From the NCBI RefSeq assembly GCF_963678635.1, contig NC_087069.1:7758633-7822632 (forward strand): 64,000 nt of DNA, given 5' to 3'. Under the pieces are notes generated by a model. It worked only from the letters and a program-made list of their open reading frames with translations. It was not told the origin of the DNA and searched no databases. The stretch is from Symsagittifera roscoffensis. Lineage: Eukaryota > Xenacoelomorpha > Acoela > Convolutidae. The position numbers were made by a program, and so were the translations under genes. Positions 34,402 to 45,551 of this stretch are shown in pieces; within the stretch, counting starts at the first letter, position 1; every line of letters begins with the position of its first letter.

Positions 34402-35517
34402 AACCTGACGCAGTTTTCAAAAATCAAAGAGCAAGTAAAGTACCAATTCATTTACACGATAAGGTAAATAGATTACTAGATATTTTAGAACAATACAAAA
34501 TTATCTCACCAGTAAACAAAGAAGAACAACCAAAAGGTAACACATTTATTAACCCTGTTATAATCCTAGCAAAAGGAGAATCATTTAAAACAGTTTTAGA
34601 CGCTAGATATCTCAATTCACTAATAGACGAATCAAAATGCAATTGGCCTATTGAACCATTACAAATTTTTTAACCAAAAAATAATCGGAAAATACTTTAC
34701 AACCGCAGATATGAATAGTGCATACAATCAAATGCCACTAGATGAACAATCACGACGTTTAGCACGATTTGTTATTGGAAATCAACAATATGAATTCAAC
34801 CGCCTATTCTATGGAATATCCATAGGACCAGCAGCATTTTCAGCTTTTATGAGCAAAAGTTTTAGACCACTAAAACTCAAGAAAAACGCAATCACCTATT
34901 TAGGCGATGTTTTTATGCAATCACAGACAAAAGAAGAAATGTTTACAGTTTTAGAACACTCTGATAAAATACTTCAAAACAAAAATCTGAAGGCTGCCCC
35001 CGATAAATCACACTTCTTTTTAACACGAGTTAAATTTTTTGGACATAATATAGAAAGAAACACAATCTTTCCATTAAAATCACGCATTGATGCTATTCAA
35101 AAACTTCAACCACCAACAAACAAAAAGAAAATCCAAGAATTCCTTGGAATGTTAAATTTCTTAAGCAAGTACGTTTACAAAATGCAATTATATTTAAGCC
35201 CATTCTATATTATCCTCAGACAACAAAATAATTTTGAATGGATCACTGAACATCAAACACGATTTGAAGAAATTAAAAAACTTTTAACTGAACAAATTTC
35301 AAACACAATCCCAGATCCAAATCAACCATTCTATGCAATTTGCGATGCTTCAAATTTAGGCATCGGCGCAGCATTACTACAATCACACAGTGGTACAAAT
35401 AAAATGAAAATTATATCAGCAAATTGCCGATTATTCACTCAAGCAGAGCTACGACTCTCAGCTCTAATGAGAGAGTATACAGCTATAATTTATACTTTAC
35501 AGAATATGAATTTCTGA
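34392..35517 (+). pseudogene. Reverse transcriptase with mutated catalytic motif
   Basis: 34392-34673 in one frame covers the fingers (NTFINPVIILAKGESFKTVL, DARYLNSLIDESK). After a one-base frame change at about 34,672 the palm continues: ADMNSAYNQMPLD with the first catalytic Asp, then RLFYGISIGPAAF. The YxDD box reads YLGD at about 34,900, so one of the two catalytic Asp residues is Gly. The connection and start of RNase H follow (KKKIQEFLGMLNFLSKYV, FYAICDASNLGIGAALLQ). This copy cannot encode active RT. It is otherwise clearly of Gypsy type. Confidence 0.93.
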
Positions 35518-36197
35518 TACTTGGATCAAAACATCCAACAGTTCTATTCACAGATCATAAACCAATCATTTTTCTCTTTTCACAAAAGTCAAATCCAAAT
35601 CACCGAGTTTATAGATTTCAATTAATTCTAATGAAATTTCCAATCTTACATATAGTTTGGACAGCAGGAAAGAATCTTGCATTACCAGATACATTAAGTC
35701 AAAATACACCACTTGAAATATTTACACGAAAAACTACAGTTGAAATACCCAAAAATATAAAAAAATTTTACCTTGCAAAAGACGAAACATCACCCCGACT
35801 AGAATGCAAATATGCAGCAAAAACTGACATTGAACAATCACAAATAAATAACCTACAACACTTCCCACTTTACTTAGATTGCCAAAATAATCACTACGAA
35901 GTTGATCTACTTGGAACATCAACTTTCACTCCAATTCCATACTCACAATGGATAAAAAATAACACCCAACAAAAACGAATAAAACACCACGCAAATAAAA
36001 AAGACCTTTTTCTGTTAATTGAAAAAGAAAATTTAACTGATAAAATAAATTTATCAGGACCACAAACAAATGATTCAAAATACATAATAAATCAAGTTTT
36101 TGACCTCCATGACCCGCTTGACACAATTCCCTTATCTAAATTAAAGATTGAAAATATTTTTCTCCCTCTAACAGATAAAATACAATTAATATTTTGA
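35424..36197 (+). pseudogene. RNase H C-terminus and connector to integrase
   Basis: After a frame change near 35.5 kb this ORF reads VLFTDHKPIIFLF, NHRVYRFQLILMKFPILHIV and NLALPDTLSQNTP, the standard RNase H end of Gypsy elements. The remaining ~170 residues are a linker without recognised motifs. A further frame change near 36,190 leads into the integrase. Confidence 0.88.
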
Positions 36198-37300
36198 AAC
36201 AATATCAAAATCTTGACCCAGTAATTAGACAACTAAAATCATGGCACAAATACAAAACTAAGCCCGTAAAGGCAGATACCACAATTTTAGGAAATAAAAC
36301 ACTCCTCCGATATTTCCGAAAATTTAATAATACAACAATTAATGAAAACACAGACCTTCTAGAATATCAATTAAATGATTCTACAGTTCCCTGTCTCCCT
36401 TTAAGTATGATTCTAATAGCTTTTAACATTTCACATACACAAAACATTAAAGGACACTCTGGATCAGAGAAAACATATTCAAATTTTACACAAAATTTTT
36501 ATTTCCCAAATGCACCAATTTGGATAAAAGTACTATATAATGGTTGTATAGTATGTCAGCTAAAAAAACCTTATCCAAATCAAAAACAAATAGCACAAAA
36601 ACAAGATTTTAAAGGACAAAGTTTATATTTTAACCACCGTATTTCATTCGATACAAAAGGACCAATTTCACCATCCTCCTAAGAAAACTCCTACATTATG
36701 GTAAGTGTTGATGCCTTTACACTTTCTGTAGCACTCAACCCAGTACCACATTGTAACGCTTATTATGCTTACACAACACTTTATGAACACTGGATAGCTA
36801 ATTTCGGATTACCCGAAACTTTAGTTACAGACAACGGTACAGAATTCATAAATAATGAAATTATCACACTATATCATTTATATAACATTAAGCACAAACC
36901 GCGTACATCTCATGCACCTTGGACAAACGGTTTAGTCGAAGGTGTGAACCGTTCACTACAAGAATATCTTAGATGTATCATAAATGAAAATGATACAAGA
37001 TACACAGAATGGTCAGCAGATGTAAATTTATTTCCGTTAGCATATAATTCACAAATTACGACAACTCTAGGAATGTCACCATACGAAATGGTTTTTAATC
37101 AAAAGCCACGTAAACCAATTATGTTTACAGCAAACTCTCATAAAAATGCACAAGGTCATTGCCAACCAAGTAAAGACTCAGTTTGTTATAACCTACCTTT
37201 ACACACGCATGATGAAGATCATTTTCATCACCCACAAATCCTTAAATTAGCCTCCGGTACACACACCGAATGGATTTTAAATAGAGACAACAAACAATGA
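36194..37300 (+). pseudogene. Integrase (zinc-binding and DDE core), one internal stop
   Basis: The zinc-binding region has GHSGSEKTY and GCIVCQLKKPYPNQK, giving the HHCC pattern. The core has SFDTKGPI (Asp), TLVTDNGTEFIN (Asp) and TNGLVEGVNRSLQEYL (Glu), so all three catalytic residues are present in one frame, divided only by a TAA at 36,680. AYNSQITTTLGMSPYEMVFN follows. The C-terminus breaks off at 37,300. The next 300 bp have a few related codons and then lose all reading frame. Confidence 0.93.
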
Positions 37301-37914
37301 AATTTACCAAAAATTAACAAAAAAATTGTTGCAAAGGCAAAACATTAACGAACAAATGTTTTGTCTACGCCTAAAGTAAAAATAGGACCATAATAATTTA
37401 GCCTGAAGTACAAAAATCTCAAAAATACCCCAGATCACCTGACAAATAAAAATAAAGCAAAGAAGAGCTCCCGAACACCATAAAATTCGCCCCCAACAAC
37501 TTTTCACAAAACTCAACCCACTTGTCAAAAAATCAATAAATAATTCGATCACACTTGAAAGTTTACCCAAACAACAAAAACTATTTGACCAAGAAGCCAT
37601 TTCTTAAATGCTCTTCTCTCGATCAGTCAACACAATTTTCAACATTTTCATAAACTTTTTAACAATACTTAAACTTTTATTCATATTTCTCTTTGATACT
37701 TTTGAAGCTTTTATAATAATTTTAACCAGTTGTTGCAATATTTTTAAAATTTTCTTCTCCCTATTTGAAATATATCTCCAACTTTCCCAAGTCATTGGCC
37801 ATATTCACAGGTACGAACACGCAAAGTTAATTTAAATGATACGAAACATTTTTAGTAGAACAGATATTTTTAAAACTATTTGTAATTTTTATAACATTTT
37901 TATCATCCCTAATA
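37301..37914 (+). other. Degraded pol C-terminus and hydrophobic ORF
   Basis: 37,301-37,600 continues the integrase tail only in scraps. A 75-codon ORF (37608-37835) is highly hydrophobic (NIFINFLTILKLLFIFLFDT) and could be a membrane segment, but it is short and AT-biased sequence favours such ORFs. Confidence 0.35.
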
Positions 37915-39167
37915 TTGACAATATGCAAATGTATAAAAAAGGCAATCATAACATTCGCCTTAGCAACAATCCTTTTGATTCTTTTTCTTGAAGAATACTA
38001 CAATACACATAAATTTTTTCACAAAAAGAAATCGATCAAAAAATCCTCAAAAATTGCTAACCAACAATCACACAGTCAGTCTTCACCAACAACATCCCAA
38101 GAAAACCCGACAATACCTACAACTACGCAAAATCCCCAAACATCTACACGAATTTCTTTCCAAGATAACCCATACACTTTTGAAGAACGACACGCTCGCT
38201 TATCTGAACCATTAGAACCAGTTCAGCGACAGGCACCTCTAAGTGAACCAACATATAATTTGTACCCAACACTACCACAAGAATTAAGTAGAATAAGAAA
38301 TATTAGTCAAAATCAAAATTTAGTTGAAATAAATAGACAAATTATACATCCACGACGAAATAGAAATTTTCAAACCCCCCGAGTTCATTTTGATATACCC
38401 CAATCCCCATCACCAAGTACTCCAGAAAACCCAATTAGCATATTACCGGAAACCCCTACACTTCTTTCACAACGTAGCACCTCAAGTATACCCTCAGATT
38501 ACTTAGGTTCAACACCAATATCTGAAAGAATACGTGACAATCCCTTTAACCCCCCAAACCAAACATCACGACTACCATATTGGACAACACAGTCATTCAC
38601 ACAAGGTGAACCAAATTTATTAAATGACCCAATAGATATTTCTACGGATACAACAACATCATCATCACTACCAGAAACATTATCACTACCGTCAACACCA
38701 TCAATAAGCCAGATTTCACCGACGCCTTTCCCCCTAAATTTTCCAATTAACCTCGACGCTAGATATCGAGAACAATCATCAACAAATATCCCTTTAAGAT
38801 TAGATTGGAACACGTTCACTGCACCCCACCATTATTTGGACAACATCCAGAAAGTAACCGACTCCACAATTGGGCACTCCATAGACTACAATATAGACAA
38901 GACATCCACGAAGACATTCGTGACCATAACATCCAAATACTCCAACAAAATAGTCTACAATTAAAATCTGAAATAACGGTTAAACTTAACAACATTGCTC
39001 AACATCCTTACCCATTAAACCCACCCAATATAGCAGCTCAATCGCTACCACCACCATTTATAACAACTGAAGTAATATATAATTACGACAGATATACCAA
39101 AAAGACAATTGGTTACATCACATTTTATAACCCGTACTCAGGATTATCATACACATGTATATTCTAA
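37915..39167 (+). pseudogene. ORF X: membrane-anchored Ser/Thr/Pro-rich protein
   Basis: The first ~25 residues form a transmembrane segment (AIITFALATILLILFLEEYY), followed by a basic patch (HKKKSIKKSSK). Some 230 residues rich in Ser, Thr, Pro and Gln follow, without Cys. This suggests a type II membrane protein with a disordered or heavily glycosylated stalk. Near 38.81 kb the coding-like frame shifts to the one ending at 39,167, which contains a helical segment (NIQILQQNSLQLKSEITVKL). The env start codon lies inside its last codons (39,155). It matches no family I know. It lies between pol and env, where viral accessory genes often sit. Confidence 0.5.
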
Positions 39168-41458
39168 AAATATTGATATTTCTCCAACTCCTTTTTTTAA
39201 TAATCTCCGATCACAACACAAATCCTTCTCCCCGCACAGGACCCCAGGACTTATTACTAACACACTACGATTGTGAAGAAAATGAACAAAAAACACTACA
39301 CAAATATGCAATAAATCAAGTATCACAATGCGAAACGGAACCACAAGCTATAGAAACTACAAATGTAATAGCGACACTATATTCAAAAGCCCGAGCAACA
39401 ACAGTCATAGGATATAAATTTACAGCAACATTTTCCGAAAAGAAGGTACATTGTTCGCAAGTTTCAAACGGAAATAAAAACCGACTTGACCATGAATCAT
39501 TCTACCAAAGTAATATAGAACGACTTCTACATCTAAATCCCGATGATTGTAAAAATGAGCCACTCAGATTAAACATCACAAGAAATAAAAACACCGACAG
39601 AAAAATAGTATATTTTCAAGTCTTTGCCGATTCTGTACATCAAGCAGAACTTGAAAGATATCAAGGACATAAAAAACTAGATGGAAATTACCCATACAAC
39701 GGCGCGCACGGAAGATTAACTTATGACATACACGATAAGCACTAGATACCACACATTGGTATAAATAACCCATCAAACTGCAAAGCAGACACAAAAAATA
39801 AAGGATATCAAGAAATAATGTTTTTCGATTGGAAAATACAACTCGAAAAAATACAACTCACACGAGATTTATCAAACAACACAATGATCTATCAAGGAAC
39901 CCTGTAAAAACTACCCTGTAAAAACGATCAAGGTTATTGTGATCCTACAACACGGACACAAGCAACAATTGTTTGGTTTCCCGAAGATACATGTACAAAA
40001 TTTCAAGTAGCAAAAATACACGCTCGAATGATAAAATTTCACGAAAAATATTTTATACAATCAATTCCATATGAACAAGTCCATCCATCACGAAAACAAA
40101 GTACTGATTTTCGAAATATCCATAATATAGAAAATAAATTAACACGTTTTCAAATATATCAAGAAACAGAAATTGCATGCAAATACAGAAACCCACTTCA
40201 CAAAACACATTATTCTGAAATATTAGTTGAATACGAAAAAGGTTTCGACATAACCACTGGAAAAATAAAAATTGACCCTTATGCCACAGGTCATCCTCTA
40301 CACGAAGGAACATCATATATACCAGTTAACTTTCAAAAAAGTAATGGTCAACCTGGTGGACATCTAAAGCCACATGACACTAGAAGCACACGTTTACAAG
40401 AACTATCACTAATGAATAAATCTTGTTTTGCTAATATCCACTATGATATCCACTTAGATATGAAGTTAGACTACACGATTAGTCGAGTTTTTCAAGAAAT
40501 GTCACTCTCCGAATTAGAAACACTTCACCAACTATGCGAATTAGAAAGGACACAAACACTACAATCACTTGCACTAGCAGTGTTAAAAATACCCTACGCA
40601 GGATATTTACTATCAGGAAAGAGATCAAATTTTCTGGACTACGAAGGAAACATTTTATGGTTTTATACTTGTACAAAAAAAGTAACCCCACTATATGTTT
40701 TTGAAGATAAGAGATGCTATAAAAGAATCCCTATCTTTTATAAAAATAAAGTACATTTTGTTGACACACTTTCAAGACAAACATATTTTTGGGATACCGC
40801 AGTCCCATGTGGATCAGAAAACAGCCACAATGTCGTACAATTGAACCCTGATGAAGATAAATATTATCTTCTTACCCCATACCCTACGTTAATGCAATCA
40901 CTCAAAAAATTTTCACCCGAAAGCTTCAGAGCTATTGCTCGTAACCCAAATTTGGTTTTACAATCAATTGGAATATATTCGAAATCCGATATCCAACACC
41001 ACATTAGAACACAACAATTCCAGGAATTATTAACACAAATGGACACTATACAAAGACAATCAATTGACCAAAACTTACGCAAACTTGCCGAAACCGCAGG
41101 ATTTGCAGATATCTATACACAAGATTATAGCGGATATTTTGAAGACATTAAAGACTATATATGTCTAAACGGTGAAAATCTCGATTTTCTAGGATGGCCC
41201 CATTACATCTTAGAAAAATTAACTATCCTATACGCAATGTTTAACTTTATAGGATTTCTTTTTTCACTCTTAAAAGGAATCTATAACACATGCGCTATAC
41301 ACACACAAGTAAATAGACAAGCAAGTGTAGCACGCATACTATTTGCAGGACTTTTTGGAATTTTTTCATCATCAATTAACAAAATTCTTCTAGACGCACA
41401 AATCAAAGAATATAATACAAAAATAGCGACAACAGAACACATACAACGAAGAACATAA
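39155..41458 (+). pseudogene. Envelope-like glycoprotein, resembles chuvirus glycoproteins
   Basis: One frame of ~767 codons interrupted by TAG (39,743) and TAA (39,905). It begins with a signal peptide (ILKILIFLQLLFLIISD) and an N-terminal Cys-containing ectodomain (THYDCEEN, GYKFTATF). The C-terminal ORF (476 codons, 40028-41458) has LSELETLHQLCELER, a Cys pair around the LWFYTC and DKRCYKR segments, and WDTAVPCGSEN. Near the end are two hydrophobic stretches (TILYAMFNFIGFLFSLL and RILFAGLFGIF). The order of these blocks resembles glycoproteins of chuviruses and the chuvirus-derived env genes of some arthropod LTR elements. That link is from recall, not a search. It would mediate membrane fusion. 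This copy is broken. Confidence 0.65.
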
Positions 41459-41720
41459 TAACATAGAAGTAACGCCTACACCACCACAGTTGCCACCCCT
41501 ACCACATAACCATCCGTTATCCTTAGTCCCACGTAATTTCCAAAACCTAGCAATAAAACATAACCCAAACATTAGACCAAACATATCGCAAAGTCCCATA
41601 CAACATATAATGACACATCACTCACAAGATGATAATACATATGAACAAATTATAGAACAACCCCATACCACCGCTTTTCAGTCTCAAATCTCAGCTAATC
41701 ATTTTTTAAGCCCACGATGA
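41459..41720 (+). pseudogene. Pro-rich tail, probably env cytoplasmic tail
   Basis: In a different frame from env, it opens before the env stop and runs to 41,720. It is Pro-rich (VTPTPPQLPPLPHNHPLSLV) with a YEQIIEQP segment, as expected of a cytoplasmic tail. A frameshift just before 41,458 would explain the break, but it could be a separate ORF. Its stop overlaps the start of ORF Y as ATGA. Confidence 0.45.
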
Positions 41721-43527
41721 GCCGACAACTGGAATCCCTACACCGCTCAAATTCCCATCCAACCAACCTCAACACTCCAATCACAATAATCCCACTTTTT
41801 GCTTTCCCGCCACCCGATTTTCCGACTATTAATATAACATCAAGCATGAATTCGGATAGTAATTCAGATATTTCAGTTTTATACTCCATTTCACAACTTA
41901 ATAACCCTAATATAGGAAACCTTGACGAATTTGCAGACTCCGAACCATCTCCATCCAATAATTTTTAAACCAACTCCTCAGTTTTTTCAAAGCCCCCTTT
42001 TCGACCGATCCCACTAAATAATCCACTCCCGTCCGTTTCTACTCCCTCTTATGCTTCACAAGTAACGCCAACCTGTTCTCCATTTCATTCCGACCGATCA
42101 TCTAATTCTCCCGATACTCCCCAAATCTCCCAAGAACTCGATAAATTTATCACCCTACAACAACAGCTAATACACCCTAACACCATCACTATAAATCAAA
42201 TTTCATCCACAATAGAATCCTCAAACCCACCTACTCCTACACCCTCCTCAGCTTATACTGCATCAATAGCACAATCATCCACATCCACCGAATCATCAAA
42301 TAGCAATCACCGAGCTTATCGCACTTTCAAAAGAAAATTCCCAAACCATCCATTCCCGACCAAACCAGGAACAGCCTGCGAGTATATTAATCATCCACAC
42401 CACACCAACACGAAAGATTTTCTAGCAATCACCTTACTTCATTCCCACAATATACTTTCAACACACCTAACCACACTAACGACACACGTAGTTTTGTAGA
42501 TGAACATGTCTTAATGCCTACACTTCATTGGACAGCATATTACCATTTTACTAATCCGCTTTGCCTGCCACTATCTAATACTCATAACGATATAGAAAAG
42601 AATAAAGATATGCTGTATCGACTCACCACACCACTAACACATAGACAATTTACTTATATAGGATATAAAAAATCACTAAAAACATTCACTGCACCCCGAG
42701 CTAACGAATTTGCAATAGAATATTACGACCATATTATCATCCGAACTAATCAAGACCAATTTTTAGATGAAGATCGCTTCGCTAACCCACAACTAACAGA
42801 AAAATTCTTCATTAAAACATCATATGTATTCACACTTAATATTTTTGATAGAAAGTATGATCACATCATTTCTGAAGCACTAACTGATATGCAAGCTTAC
42901 GAAAGTTTTAAAGAAAAATTTCAATTATTTTCACTAACCTTTCACTTCCTTGCACCACATGAACGCGATTTGCACTGTTCACACGACATTATGTTACGCA
43001 CTAAACAGACTCACACATATACATACTATCGCTTCATACAAAATCATTTTGATCTACATACTCTATCAAGACAACCACACCATCGCTTTCAGTTTCTTAA
43101 CTCGAAGTACACTTCACCATTTTTTTTTATAAATTTCACCTATTGCATCAAAGATACTAACCTCCACGGCATCCTCCGCAATTATGACCCAGTAACACAA
43201 ATGTATATATTTTGTCCCATCGCGAAGACCTTTAATGCCGAAGAATCCAGACCCTTCCTTATCCCACATGAATTTATCCAACCGATAGAAATCCCTATAT
43301 TAGAATTTATTCACAATACTAAATTCAATCACAAAATATATAATCTCATCCAAAACACACTTTATGAGTTTGCAGTAGGCACCGAAGAACTAAAAGCAAT
43401 TAATGCACTTCAATTGCTTTGGCCACTGCCCCAAACTAAAAACATCATTGGCATACTAGCAAAACTACTAACAAATTCAGACGTAATACGCGAAATCTTT
43501 CCCCACGACTTTTTCCCCGACCATTAA
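41717..43527 (+). pseudogene. ORF Y: large ORF of unknown function downstream of env
   Basis: It starts at ATGA overlapping the previous stop. The first frame runs to 42,497 with one TAA at 41,966. It is Ser/Pro/Thr-rich and disordered-looking, then basic (HRAYRTFKRKFPNHPFPTK). A frame change near 42.45 kb leads into an intact 337-codon ORF (42514-43527). That ORF is rich in aromatic and His residues and looks globular (TLHWTAYYHFTNPLCLPLSN, FLAPHERDLHCSHD, LQLLWPLPQTKNIIGIL). Together they would give ~600 residues. I recognise no domain. Its 3' position after env recalls regulatory or accessory genes of complex retroviruses, but that is only position. Confidence 0.55.
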
Positions 43528-43530
43528 CAG

Positions 43531-43611
43531 GTAAGTATAATTTACAATTATTCTTAACTATTAAATTTAAATTAATACTAAGCATTCGTTCAATACTCAT
43601 GTTTCTTTTAG
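43531..43611 (+). promoter_or_regulatory. Candidate 81-bp intron after ORF Y
   Basis: CAG|GTAAGT three bases after the ORF Y stop is a full-consensus donor. Inside is AATACTAAG (branch-point-like, 43,574), and TTTCTTTTAG at 43,602-43,611 is a good acceptor. Splicing here would leave the coding region unchanged. It is present in the integrated copy, so the RNA that was copied was unspliced at this site, or the site is not used. Confidence 0.45.
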
Positions 43612-45137
43612 ATTTTTAGTCTTCATACCACGATCATCTGCAAAAAACAGAAAAGAAAAATAAAAAAGAAACTTGTTAAAATTATTCTAAACTTCATTAA
43701 TATTTTCCACAAGATAATCTGATAAAATTCATACCAAATGTAGTAAATTGCTTTATAAATTTTTCCCCCATAAAGCAGTAAATTGAAATATGATGAAATT
43801 TTATAACTTTAAATTTCCCCCAAAAACTAGCAGTAAAATTAAAATTCTACGTAATAAATTGATAAAATGAAAATTCAGTACTAACTTTTTGATATTTTCA
43901 TTCACTCGCACAGGAATTTCATCCGAACTCGCACAGCTCGCCCACGAAGAATTGTTTAAATAATGAATTTCAGTTTCAAGTTTTCACACTCAACAACTCT
44001 AACACACGATAACAAGTTTCAAACTTTCCTTTCACCCGGTTGGAAAGGAATTATATACTATACCAAACTAAACAACGCAGCTTACTAAACACCACAAATC
44101 ATAAAATAACAGCATTACTAAGAAAAGAAAACCAACGGTACCCAAACCGGATTAACCCAGTTTAAAACTGGATAATTTATTCTTTTGAAGACTATTATAA
44201 AGTCTAAGAAAGAAATAATAAAACACAAAAAATTCGAAAGACAAACCCATAAAAAAACAATTTGATTTTTTAAAAAAGGACACAACCAAAGGAACATAAG
44301 AAAGACCAACATGAACCCAACATAAAACGTTATTACATAACAGGACTTCTCAAAGAAACCGCACGAAATCATACTCCCACTCCTGGCCTAACCCACCAGA
44401 GACGACGTCCTGAGCATGCTCTATAGCCGGCCTAACCCACCGCGCTACATCCACGCTTTGTGACCACACTCCTATTTTTAATAAGAGGTACGCAAGAGTG
44501 AGTAACTCTTCAAAACAACCGAACTAAAACAAAATGCTTTTGTGAAAACAACTAACTAAATTCATAATTAAAAAACTGAACTAATAAAAATTTTATAAAA
44601 TGTAAATCATACCTTGCAGTATATAGATCAGCACACAACAACAAAGACGAACATCCAAAGACAAAATGACCCCACTACACTCGAACAAGAATGGCTAACC
44701 ACAACCGATATGCCGTCCACAATCACAACTCAAAGGATTTAGAGTACGACTTGACTTCGCAGAAAAGGACTTCATTGAACTAGACCAATGACCACATCGA
44801 TGTTCAAGTATACGTACAGATCCGATTTACAAGGCATCCCCTCCACGCACAATCTCCACGCCATTCCCAGACGAGGTTGAACACAAAACAAGTTCTCTAC
44901 ATAATACAGAAAAACCCGTCATAGCAAACCATTTTGAAATCAGATTGATTTCGTTGGGAAACACAGTCGTTGTCACAAGAAGACACAACGATTGATGCCC
45001 CTAACTCCAGCGTCCTGGAACTTCTCTAACAAGAGGAACCGGACAAGAATACGATGTCCGCCAAATACCAACGTTCATCATCCATCCTTTGAATTGCAGA
45101 AAGATAATTCTAAAAAACTCTGTAAAACCCGGATGGG
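43612..45137 (+). other. 3' non-coding region of the retroelement
   Basis: No supported gene. AGTAAATTG/AGTAAAATT words repeat at 43,740-43,860. GGCCTAACCCACC occurs twice, at 44,387 and 44,435. The purine-rich GGATGGG just before the right LTR is a weak polypurine tract. Confidence 0.55.
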
Positions 45138-45547
45138 TGGAACCTCATCTAAACTACATTTTATGATTGGATAAATTAGATATTTTACCACTGTAAAGTA
45201 TTTAATATTAACCAATCATGATCCATCTAACTAACAACCCACTTATTTGTAAGTGCTGAAATTACTTGTAATTTCAGCACCAGAGAGATTTGAATTTAAC
45301 TTAGAAATTAGTTGTCTCTCCAAGAGAACTTCAGCAGCCGCAACAAACCAGTATACCCTAGATCTATTGAGCCTAGCAGAGACTAGTTAAACACCCTGAG
45401 ACTAGAAAGTATAAGAGTAAGATTAGGATCGGTATTAGACTAAGAAGTTGCACGAATCTATCCGGCCGAAAATAAGATAGCGTGACGAGCAGACGGTGTA
45501 CCCTATCCGAAATTACTCTATGAGTTAACCACATCGGTCCTAACTCA
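45138..45547 (+). repeat. 3' LTR (410 bp)
   Basis: Starts TGGAACCTCATC and ends CCTAACTCA, followed by TTAA. It contains the same palindrome as the left LTR at 45,253-45,280. Confidence 0.95.
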
Positions 45548-45551
45548 TTAA

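Larger units (their letters stand above)
27636..45547 (+). mobile_element. 17.9-kb Ty3/Gypsy-like LTR retroelement with env and accessory ORFs
   Basis: The boundaries come from two 410-bp LTRs starting TGGA and ending CTCA, with TTAA directly outside both (27,632-27,635 and 45,548-45,551). A primer-binding-site-like TGGTGCGACC lies two bases after the left LTR. Gene order is basic ORF, 400-codon ORF1, gag, protease, RT, RNase H, integrase, ORF X, env, tail, ORF Y. The RT-RNase H-integrase order is that of Gypsy and retroviruses. Typical Gypsy elements are 5-10 kb, so this is unusually large. The coding strand is A-rich and C-rich with few G, unlike the flanks. Gag, pol and env are broken. Confidence 0.95.

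Noticed and set aside
31573-41968. Use of a non-standard genetic code in which TAA/TAG are sense
   Set aside because: True frameshifts and mutated catalytic residues occur in the same element, several ORFs end at TAA, and the serine protease exons have no internal stops. Ordinary decay explains it.
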